From Aestuariivita sp964402685 (GTDB lineage Bacteria; Pseudomonadota; Alphaproteobacteria; Rhodobacterales; Rhodobacteraceae), in the NCBI GenBank assembly GCA_964402685.1, contig CAYODE010000128.1, forward strand, positions 1 through 10,283: 10,283 nt of DNA. Reading direction: 5' to 3'. Below, one piece after another: positions 4,991 through 10,283 of the stretch (its first letter is position 1; the number at the start of each line of letters is the position of its first letter). The translations under genes and the position numbers were made by a program. Under the pieces are notes generated by a model. The model was not told where the DNA came from and ran no database searches. It saw nothing but the letters and a program-made list of their open reading frames with translations.

Positions 4991-6841
4991 ATGACAAAGC
5001 AAACCAAGATCATCGCCACTGAGGCCCGCTTTCCACTCGCAAAGCTGTCCCTGTCGCCCATGAACCCACGCCAAGACGTGCCCGAAGCGGACGTTATTGA
5101 ACTGGCGGAAAGTATCTGGGCCGCTGGCCTGATCCAGTCCATCGCGGGGTTGGCAGGCAAGAAGGATACGGCAGAGATTGTCGCGGGCGGACGCCGGTTA
5201 CGCGCCCTGCAATATCTGGCCGAAAAGAACCCGGATTTCGCTAAAACTCGACCCGAACTGGCAAACCCTATGGTCATGCTGGCCCCAGATGCGGAAACCG
5301 CTGAGGCATGGGCCAACATGGAGAACGTTGCCCGCCGCGATCTGCACCCCGCCGAAGAAATTCGGGCCTACGGGAAGATGGAGGCCAAGGGCGGCACAGT
5401 GGCCGCTATTGCCCGCGCTTTTGCGGTGAGTGAAAAGCACGTCTACCGTCGCCTTGCACTGGCGCACCTGCCAGATGCGGTGCTGGATGCCCTTGCTGCC
5501 AACGAAATCAGCCTGTCCAACGCCGCCGCCTTCACCGTCAGCAATGACATGAAAGCCACGCTTGAAGTGTTGGAACAGGCACGGGGCGGGAACTACAGCG
5601 ATCACCAGATCAAGCAGGCTCTCAAACCGGATTCGGTGCGCAGCAGTGACCGCCGCGTGGTCTATGTCACCGAGGCGGGTTATGACGAGGCCGGAGGCCG
5701 CAAGACCGCTGATCTATTCCAAGAGCAGACGTTCTTTGATGATGTGGCGCTCTTGGACGATCTGTTCGAGGCCAAGCTGACCGAGGCCGTCGAGACGTTG
5801 CAGGCCGAAGGCTGGAAATGGGTCGAGGTGATCCAAGACAGTTGGCTTTGCCACTACAGCATGGGGCTGGACAAGTTTGGCCGGGTCTATGCCGAAGAAG
5901 GCCAGTTGTCCGAGGAAGAAGCTGAGCGCTATGACGAGTTGGCCGAACTCGCCAACGGCGACGTGCTGGACGCAGGAGGGGAGGCCGAACTTGCCGCCCT
6001 GCAAGTGATCATCGACGGGCAGTATACGGACGAACAGTGCAGCCACGCAGGGCTTTACGTCTATGTCGATGGCAGCGGGGTGCAGCAGATCAGCGGCGCA
6101 CTGGTCAAGCCGGAGGACAAGAAGGCCGCGATTGAGGCGGGTATCTTGCGCAAGTCCCTGCACAGCAGTAGCGGCAATGATGGTCCGAAGTCGCCTATCT
6201 CGCAAAAGCTGCGCGACGATTTGAACCGCGTGACCAAAGGGGCGCGGCAACATGCAGCCCTGCGCGATCCAGACCTCTTGATCGACCTTCTGGCCTACCA
6301 GTTGAGCCACAATCTTCGGTGGGATGGTCCATTCGGGATCACCACAACCGAAGTGCCAAACTGGCCCTCTACGGAAGCCGATGGCTATGCGTTGGACGAG
6401 CGGCTGACCTCGAACCCGCCGCGCGATATGTGGGAGGCCAAAGACCTTGGCGCATCGTTCCGCGCCTTCCGCAAGAAAGGCCAAGAGTTTGTGCGCGGTG
6501 AATTGGTGCGGTTCCTCGCAACCCAATTCAAGGGCGGTGACGAGAAGCTGCAAGCGCTGGTCGAGAAGTCCACCGAGCCGAACACCCGCGAGGTTTGGAC
6601 ACCGACAGCGGCCAACTTTTTCAGCCGCGTGGGCGGTCCCTACATGGTCGCGATTTGGCGCGATCTTCTGGAATTGGCGAAGGATCACCCGACCGTCACG
6701 ACCTTTGCCAAGCTGAAAAAGGGCGAAAAAGCCGCGAAGCTGGAAGCCTTGTTTACCCAATCGGACCTACGCAGCGCACTTGGCGTCACCGAGGCCCAAG
6801 CGGCCAAGATCGACGCATGGTTGCCCGAAGGCATGGAGTGA
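4991..6841 (+). CDS. ParB/RepB/Spo0J-family protein with long C-terminal extension (616 aa)
   Basis: The start at 4991 is preferred because AAGGA lies 8 bp upstream; a longer frame from 4943 gives a poor N terminus. The ParB N-terminal region shows SPMNPR (22-27), GLIQSIAGL (46-54), VAGGRRLRAL (64-73, matching the GxRRxxA nucleotide-binding motif) and ENVARRDLHPAEEIRAY (111-127). A helix-turn-helix follows (TVAAIARAFAVSEKHVYRRLAL, about 136-157). About 400 further residues, rich in acidic and helical segments, are not recognised. At 616 aa it is about twice the length of a chromosomal ParB. No ParA partner or parS-like repeat is evident in the window. It leads an operon of small unknown genes. 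It may bind element DNA for maintenance or regulation rather than classical partition. Catalytic or CTPase activity is not shown. Confidence 0.85.
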   Translation: MTKQTKIIATEARFPLAKLSLSPMNPRQDVPEADVIELAESIWAAGLIQSIAGLAGKKDTAEIVAGGRRLRALQYLAEKNPDFAKTRPELANPMVMLAPDAETAEAWANMENVARRDLHPAEEIRAYGKMEAKGGTVAAIARAFAVSEKHVYRRLALAHLPDAVLDALAANEISLSNAAAFTVSNDMKATLEVLEQARGGNYSDHQIKQALKPDSVRSSDRRVVYVTEAGYDEAGGRKTADLFQEQTFFDDVALLDDLFEAKLTEAVETLQAEGWKWVEVIQDSWLCHYSMGLDKFGRVYAEEGQLSEEEAERYDELAELANGDVLDAGGEAELAALQVIIDGQYTDEQCSHAGLYVYVDGSGVQQISGALVKPEDKKAAIEAGILRKSLHSSSGNDGPKSPISQKLRDDLNRVTKGARQHAALRDPDLLIDLLAYQLSHNLRWDGPFGITTTEVPNWPSTEADGYALDERLTSNPPRDMWEAKDLGASFRAFRKKGQEFVRGELVRFLATQFKGGDEKLQALVEKSTEPNTREVWTPTAANFFSRVGGPYMVAIWRDLLELAKDHPTVTTFAKLKKGEKAAKLEALFTQSDLRSALGVTEAQAAKIDAWLPEGME

Positions 6842-6848
6842 GCGTAGC

Positions 6849-6870
6849 GGCAGGGCGTTCGCGCCCTGCC
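6849..6870 (+). other. Intercistronic hairpin with TTCG loop
   Basis: GGCAGGGCG-TTCG-CGCCCTGCC is a perfect 9-bp stem closed by an exceptionally stable tetraloop, between the ParB-like gene and the next gene. No T tract follows, and a strong ribosome binding site (AAAGGAG) comes 20 bp later. It is therefore more likely an mRNA stabiliser or processing stop than a terminator. Confidence 0.6.
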
Positions 6871-6895
6871 CCATTCCCCCAAAGGAGACAGACCA

Positions 6896-7231
6896 ATGGC
6901 GTTTGAGAACGATACCAATGCGGGCCGGGTTCAGAAAATGGTCGAGACCCTTGCCCTGATCCAGAAATCGGCCCTGTCCAATCGTGCGGACGCTGATGCT
7001 CTGACGATTATGATGCGACCGCTGATCGAGGCGCTGACAGCGGCAGGCGTGGTGCGCGCGGGTGTCCCGACCCCAGAGGGGCAGGACACGCCCGCACCTA
7101 CCCTCACACCGGGCCAACGGGCCGCGTTGCACCTTGCCGACCATGCGTCCCTGCGCGACCTCACCGCCGCCCTGTTGGGACGGCTAGAGGCTCACGAGGC
7201 CCGCCTTGCGGCATCGGATGAGGGCCAGTGA
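6896..7231 (+). CDS. Unknown 111-aa helical protein
   Basis: Family not recognised. The ATG at 6896 has AAAGGAGA about 7 bp upstream. The protein looks helical: residues 8-55 form amphipathic helices (VQKMVETLALIQKSAL, LTIMMRPLIEALTAAGV), a Pro/Thr-rich linker spans about 58-72, and a C-terminal helical stretch (LRDLTAALLGRLEAHEARLAA) could be a coiled coil. There are no Cys residues, membrane segments or catalytic motifs. It follows the ParB-like gene by 54 bp with a hairpin between, and its stop is 1 bp before the next start, so it belongs to the same operon. A partner or adaptor role is possible but only inferred from its shape and place. Confidence 0.75.
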   Translation: MAFENDTNAGRVQKMVETLALIQKSALSNRADADALTIMMRPLIEALTAAGVVRAGVPTPEGQDTPAPTLTPGQRAALHLADHASLRDLTAALLGRLEAHEARLAASDEGQ

Positions 7232-7232
7232 C

Positions 7233-7865
7233 ATGCGGTTCAAAAGAACACCAACCTTCGCGTTTACAGACACGCCCCGCAAACGGGCGGCCCTGCGTCG
7301 CAAGCAGCAGCGGGAGCGTGACACCCTTCCGCTCTTTGCCGAACAGATTGCAAAGGAACAGCCTAGCGAGGACGAGGAAATGGCCCGTCGCGCCATTCTG
7401 TCCGATAGGCAGGAAGCCCGCTGGCGTTCGGATCGTGCCGCCGAGTGGCGCAAAGCCCGCCGCATGATAGACAGCCTGCCTGCCGATGAAGGCCGCGCGA
7501 TCCGGCGGGTTTGGGACTGCGCCCCTTACCCCGCCGACCCGTCCCGCCTTCTGGGCGTGCTGCACAGCTACAGTCTTGGCAAGATCGACCTGAAACGCCC
7601 GCCTTTTCCACTGTACAAGACGGACGCGGGCGGGGCGCGGATCGCCAATCTGTTCGCTGTGCCGGACCTCTTTGTCACGATCCTGAAGGCCCGCGACATC
7701 GCTGAAGACCCGGATAACTACCCTTTGGCCGAGCGCCATGCGGCCTATCACCACCTGCAAGCCGCCGCGTCCAAGAACAAGGACCGCCAGCGGGCGATGC
7801 AAGACCGCGTACTGGCGTCAGAGCTGTTCTTGTGCCTTGGAGAGTTGGAGGAAGCCCATGCCTGA
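7233..7865 (+). CDS. Unknown 210-aa protein, basic N terminus
   Basis: Family not recognised. The ATG at 7233 starts 1 bp after the previous stop; an in-frame ATG at 7218 and a TTG at 7206 would overlap the upstream gene, so the start is uncertain by a few codons. The N-terminal 90 residues are rich in Arg and charged helices (RKRAALRRKQQRERD, RRAILSDRQEARWRSDRAAEWRK by parts). A more globular part follows, with CAPYPADPSRLLGVLHSY (about 102-119) and KIDLKRPPFPLYKTDAGGAR. The C-terminal third is helical and ends LFLCLGELEEAHA. The basic helices suggest nucleic-acid contact, but no motif is recognised. Its end overlaps the next gene by 8 bp, indicating translational coupling. Confidence 0.75.
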   Translation: MRFKRTPTFAFTDTPRKRAALRRKQQRERDTLPLFAEQIAKEQPSEDEEMARRAILSDRQEARWRSDRAAEWRKARRMIDSLPADEGRAIRRVWDCAPYPADPSRLLGVLHSYSLGKIDLKRPPFPLYKTDAGGARIANLFAVPDLFVTILKARDIAEDPDNYPLAERHAAYHHLQAAASKNKDRQRAMQDRVLASELFLCLGELEEAHA

Positions 7866-8136
7866 CTTCACCGCCCATAAGCATCCCGTTTTGGCCGTGC
7901 GCTGCCCCGAATGCGGCAAGGCCCCCGACGTCTGGTGCCGCCGACCGAGCGGTCACCGCGCGTCCGATCTGCACAAGGCCCGCCGCATCACTGCCGATTG
8001 CCTTTTCGTCGCGCAGCACGGAGAGGATGCCAGCATCGAGCGCGACGAAGAGGTTTGGGTTATCGACCCAACAGGACGCGTCGAGCGCAATCGGATCGAG
8101 CGAGACACCGGTGTCCAGGGAGAGCTTTTCCCATGA
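7858..8136 (+). CDS. Putative zinc-binding protein, 92 aa (CPxC...C...H)
   Basis: The ATG at 7858 overlaps the upstream gene by 8 bp. The N-terminal part reads VRCPECGKAPDVWCRRPSG and then HRASDLHKARR, that is C-P-x-C, a third Cys nine residues on, and His residues downstream. This matches the short zinc-binding module of the form CPxCGAxPGxxCRTxSGxxxxxHxxR that is common in phage and mobile-element proteins. Metal binding would use three Cys and a His. The C-terminal half (EVWVIDPTGRVERNRIERD and ending ELFP) is not recognised. The next gene starts inside its stop codon (ATGA). A role in nucleic-acid binding is likely for the module but not proven. Confidence 0.75.
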   Translation: MPDFTAHKHPVLAVRCPECGKAPDVWCRRPSGHRASDLHKARRITADCLFVAQHGEDASIERDEEVWVIDPTGRVERNRIERDTGVQGELFP

Positions 8137-8510
8137 CGCAGATTATCGAATACCGCACACCTAGCACGCGGCTGTGGTGGAGCAACGTGCGCGAGTGGTG
8201 CGAGTGTGGCTATGTTCTGAACCGGCGACGGCTTTCCCACAAGCGCAACCGCGATCTGGAAACGCACAGCATGTGTATGCCGCTCGATATGATCTATCGC
8301 GAAACCAACCTTGAGGCGGTCGATCTGGCGATCTGGTTCTACCGGCACGGGCCCATCGGCATCCGCCGACCACAGCGCGGCGCGCGGGGCGATCACCCCT
8401 CTACGCCAATTTTTGTCGCGCTGATGAACCGGCGTGCGAGTTTGGTACGAGAGCGAGACGACATCCCCGAGGGGGCTAACTGGCGTGCCGCTCATGCGCC
8501 GACCGATTGA
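8133..8510 (+). CDS. Unknown 125-aa protein, last gene of the operon
   Basis: Family not recognised. The start ATG overlaps the upstream stop as ATGA, a clear sign of coupled translation. The N-terminal part is aromatic and contains WWSNVREWCECGYVLNRRRL, with a C-x-C pair, then HSMCMPLDMIYRETNLEAVDLAIWFYRHGP. The C-terminal part is basic and polar. There are only three Cys residues, so a full zinc site inside this chain is doubtful. Together with the 92-aa upstream product it may form a small complex, suggested only by the tight coupling. A terminator follows 32 bp after its stop, ending the operon that begins with the ParB-like gene. Confidence 0.75.
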   Translation: MTQIIEYRTPSTRLWWSNVREWCECGYVLNRRRLSHKRNRDLETHSMCMPLDMIYRETNLEAVDLAIWFYRHGPIGIRRPQRGARGDHPSTPIFVALMNRRASLVRERDDIPEGANWRAAHAPTD

Positions 8511-8542
8511 GACCTTGATATCCTTGTGGTGAGGATTGACTT

Positions 8543-8577
8543 GGCCCCGTTCGCATTCAGCGGCGGGGTCTTTTTTT
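8543..8577 (+). terminator. Rho-independent terminator of the ParB-like operon
   Basis: GGCCCCG pairs with CGGGGTC (one G:T) around a 14-nt loop and is followed directly by seven T residues. It lies just after the last gene of the operon. Confidence 0.85.
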
Positions 8578-8839
8578 GCCAGAACCGCGCGGCTATCCTT
8601 TCAAGTGGATGGAGCACAAAACGAGAGAGAAGTTAAATGATATGATCGAGCGCTGCCTGCACCACATCTATCTTTGGGGCTATTCTGGCCATCATGTGCC
8701 GCGATGGGCGCGACGGGCCGTGGCAGGAACCGGCCTGCACCGCGCTTGGTTTCTTGGTTTTCACGGGTTTTTCGCGGAAACTGGAACCCAATTCGGAATT
8801 GGAAATCCCTACAGATGCCACGATGCTTTGGCTTGATCC
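8578..8839. other. Gap between convergent units; doubtful small ORF and a palindrome
   Basis: An open plus-strand frame ending at 8836 could start at ATG 8609 (75 aa) or ATG 8642 (64 aa). The only nearby ribosome binding site-like sequence is GAGAGAGAAG, and the translation (many His, Trp, Arg) is not recognised, so coding is doubtful. A perfect 7-bp inverted repeat, CCAATTC-G-GAATTGG (8788-8802), lies 38 bp beyond the stop of the minus-strand thermonuclease gene. It could be its weak terminator, although no clear T tract follows. Confidence 0.3.
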
Positions 8840-9355
8840 TCAACACCATGGACGGCGCTGGCCGCCACCATAGCGTCGGGCAAAACCTTCTCCAACCATA
8901 GTGTCTGCTACATTGCGCCCATCGAGCGTTAGCCGCGCCAAGTCGCGCCCATAGTCGTCATGGCGTGGCAGATAGGCCAGTTCAGCAACCGTGGCCCGAT
9001 TGATCAACTGGCGCAGTCGTACCGTCGCAGCTTCCCCTTGCGCCAGCTCCGCATCGCACCTCGCTCGGTAGGTCTCTGGCGTGTCAAAGCCCGTCAGACG
9101 GATCGTTTCGCCCGCAAGTCTTACCGTGTCGCCGTCAACGACCGAAAGCAGTCGAGGATCGACATGTTCAATGGTCTGTGCCGGAAAGCGCAACCATGCC
9201 GTTTTGAGCGTGTCAGGATCAATGAGCCACAGCCCGAGAAGGACGAGCAGAGTGGCAGGGAGAGCTGCGCCCCGTAGCATCCGACCCCGCCGCCGTTTCC
9301 ATGGCCGAAAACGGCGTGGTCTCTTTCTTGACCGTCTCAGCAACATGGGGTTCAC
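8840..9355 (-). CDS. Membrane-anchored thermonuclease-family (SNase-like) protein
   Basis: This 171-aa product has the staphylococcal nuclease fold signature: VVDGDTVRLAGETIRLTGF (72-90) leading into DTPET. Asp74, Asp76, Arg86, Asp91 and Glu94 correspond to the calcium and catalytic residues of the family, and DDYGRDLA (133-140) supplies the second Arg, at 137. The N terminus is strongly basic (about eleven Arg in the first 28 residues) and is followed by one hydrophobic segment, LPATLLVLLGLWLI (32-45). The enzyme would therefore be anchored with its nuclease domain in the periplasm. The GTG at 9355 has GAGAGG upstream and is the chosen start; ATG at 9346 or 9277 are alternatives. It likely degrades nucleic acid at the cell envelope. 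Such genes are frequent on alphaproteobacterial mobile DNA. It converges on the ParB-like operon. Confidence 0.88.
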   Translation of the reverse strand: MNPMLLRRSRKRPRRFRPWKRRRGRMLRGAALPATLLVLLGLWLIDPDTLKTAWLRFPAQTIEHVDPRLLSVVDGDTVRLAGETIRLTGFDTPETYRARCDAELAQGEAATVRLRQLINRATVAELAYLPRHDDYGRDLARLTLDGRNVADTMVGEGFARRYGGGQRRPWC

Positions 9356-9743
9356 GGACCTCTCTAAGGGGCTTTATTGGCAGGGGGTTTTGCGCGTCCA
9401 GTATGGCCGTTTTTGTCCTTCAATCCAAGGCGTGTGCCCATGTCTGGTCTGCCCTGCTGATCCGTTGAAGCGGTGCGGATTCGAGCGAATGCGCATGGTG
9501 ATCCGTCCGGGGTTTTATCCTTGGTTGTGCGGGTGTGTGAGAAGAATATCCACAAGAAGAAGCCGCTCAGGCGACCGCCGATAATTGCGATATGTCGTCA
9601 GAGTGATTTGGTCGATCACCATCGGCCACCCCCTTTGTTTCTCTTTTGATGGGGATGAAGGGAACGCCTGAAGCATGTTCCTTCAGCTCGGTTTCGGGGA
9701 TCTGCACCTGCGGCTCCGATCACGCGACCCTGTTTGAGCTTCA
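9356..9743. other. 388-bp region without a supported gene
   Basis: This holds the upstream side of the thermonuclease gene and the approach to the DUF736 leader. Open frames on both strands lack ribosome binding sites. The minus-strand frame 9364-9555 would have to use TTG and has an irregular composition. A CTGAAGC...CTTCAG pairing (about 9668-9685) is the only local inverted repeat noted. Confidence 0.35.
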
Positions 9744-9844
9744 GCAAGCAGAAAAACGGTTTCCGGAGGACCCTCCGTTTTTCCACCTGCATCCTTCATT
9801 CGATCCCTTCCGGCTTATCCCCATCGAAACAAAGGAGAAGACCA
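9744..9844 (+). promoter_or_regulatory. Structured 5' leader, copy B, of the DUF736 gene
   Basis: The first 34 bp (9744-9777) are identical to copy A (2431-2464, opposite strand). They hold CGGAG-GACC-CTCCG (9764-9777), followed by TTTTT (9778-9782), and preceded by AAAAACGG (9752-9759), which could pair with CCGTTTTT (9775-9782) instead. A second conserved pairing, TTCGAT/ATCGAA (9799-9804 with 9823-9828), stands just before AAAGGAGA and the ATG. The terminator-like element within the leader suggests attenuation or a protein-binding RNA. Confidence 0.65.
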
Positions 9845-10165
9845 ATGGCAATCGACGGAAAAATCACCCGCACTGACGACGACGCAATCACCGGCTGGAT
9901 CGCATCGCTGACCTTCGACGTGGATATCACGCTCACGAAGAACCCACACAAGAACAAGGAAACACACCCGGACTTCGAAATCACCACCCGCACCCCGCGC
10001 AACCGCGTGATCCGCATCGGATCGGCCTGGGAGCAGACCAGCCAGAAGGGCAACGACTACCTCTCTCTGTCGGTCATGGTGAACGGCCAGCAGGTCCGCG
10101 TGAACGCCCTGCGCAGCGACGAAGACCCCGAAGGCGAATACCGCCTGGTCCCGCTGGCTGGCTAA
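9845..10165 (+). CDS. DUF736 family protein (106 aa)
   Basis: The ATG at 9845 follows AAAGGAGA. The product has the family layout: an N-terminal segment MAIDGKITRTDDDAITGWI, a middle ending PDFEITTR, then the hallmark RIGSAWEQTSQKGNDYLSLS (about 70-89) and a C-terminal beta-rich tail. The length is typical. DUF736 genes occur very widely on alphaproteobacterial plasmids and integrative elements, often near transfer or maintenance genes; the biochemical role is unknown. The usual C-terminal DDPSFPAPIYA motif is replaced by VNGQQVRVNALRSDEDPEG, so this is a divergent member. It is transcribed alone, between the shared structured leader and two downstream hairpins. It resembles the 67-aa product encoded at 2158-2361. 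Confidence 0.88.
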   Translation: MAIDGKITRTDDDAITGWIASLTFDVDITLTKNPHKNKETHPDFEITTRTPRNRVIRIGSAWEQTSQKGNDYLSLSVMVNGQQVRVNALRSDEDPEGEYRLVPLAG

Positions 10166-10195
10166 GGCCAGCCAAGGGGCGGCCAAGGCCGCCCC
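10156..10195 (+). other. Two tandem hairpins at the end of the DUF736 gene
   Basis: GGCTGGC-TAAG-GCCAGCC (10156-10173) spans the stop codon, and GGGGCGGCC-AA-GGCCGCCCC (10176-10195) follows at once. Neither has a T tract, so they probably stabilise the mRNA 3' end or assist the terminator further downstream. Confidence 0.55.
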
Positions 10196-10252
10196 CGGCA
10201 CCCAGGCATCGAGCAGCGGGCAGAAAGACCCGAATGCCACTCACGGCAAACT

Positions 10253-10283
10253 CCGCCGCCTCCCTCCCGGGCGGCGGCTTTTT
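10253..10283 (+). terminator. Rho-independent terminator after the DUF736 gene
   Basis: A perfect 8-bp stem, CCGCCGCC/GGCGGCGG, with a 9-nt loop is followed by CTTTTT at the window edge. It lies 88 bp beyond the DUF736 stop. Confidence 0.8.

Noticed and set aside
5714..6760. Long minus-strand open frame (348 aa) opposite the ParB-like gene
   Set aside because: It lies wholly opposite a well-supported gene with ParB motifs, has no ribosome binding site, and its composition is what the reverse of GC-rich coding sequence produces.
9364..9555. Minus-strand 63-aa ORF just upstream of the thermonuclease
   Set aside because: It needs a TTG start without a ribosome binding site and the translation is irregular with no recognisable family.
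1..10283. CRISPR array, tRNA or rRNA genes
   Set aside because: No regularly spaced direct repeats, no cloverleaf with a TTCGA arm in proper context, and no rRNA-like conserved stretches were seen on either strand.

Overview
The window looks like accessory DNA (plasmid, chromid or integrative element) of an alphaproteobacterium, most likely Rhodobacteraceae. The evidence is indirect. It is GC-rich, has a LexA operator of the alphaproteobacterial GAAC-N7-GAAC type, and carries plasmid/ICE-associated families: DUF736, DUF3768, a ParB-like protein, an SRAP protein, a thermonuclease and an IS1111-type element. No replication, conjugation or ribosomal gene is present to fix the taxon.

Layout. (1) 190-1155: an SOS operon, with a LexA box, an unknown 76-aa gene, and an SRAP (YedK/HMCES-type) abasic-site protein. 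(2) 1156-2361: a hairpin-rich leader and a 33-aa ORF on +, facing two minus-strand genes. One encodes an unknown 88-aa protein with its own terminator; the other a 67-aa DUF736-like protein. (3) 2970-4742: a DUF3768 gene split by a complete 1413-bp IS110-family (IS1111-group) element. Both halves can be rejoined in frame across a shared TGA. The element has 12-bp subterminal inverted repeats and about 290 nt of non-coding 3' sequence, where this group encodes its bridge/seek RNA. (4) 4806-8510: a 36-aa ORF, then a tightly packed operon of a 616-aa ParB-like protein, 111-aa and 210-aa unknown proteins, a 92-aa putative zinc-binding protein and a 125-aa unknown protein. A good terminator closes it. 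(5) 8840-9355, minus strand: a membrane-anchored thermonuclease-family protein. (6) 9744-10283: a DUF736 gene with a structured leader and terminator.

The most interesting items are: the leader at 9744-9844, whose 34-bp core recurs exactly, inverted, upstream of the small DUF736-like gene at 2158-2361; the IS1111-type element with known target and ends and a candidate guide segment in its 3' non-coding RNA region; a potential RNA helix in that element that would bury the transposase ribosome binding site in read-through transcripts; and the SOS-controlled unknown gene ahead of SRAP.

Working picture: the SOS operon protects or repairs element DNA when damage occurs. The ParB-like operon probably serves maintenance or control of the element. 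The two DUF736-type genes appear co-regulated through a shared 5' leader. These functional links are inferred from context and family knowledge; no experiment or database search supports them here.
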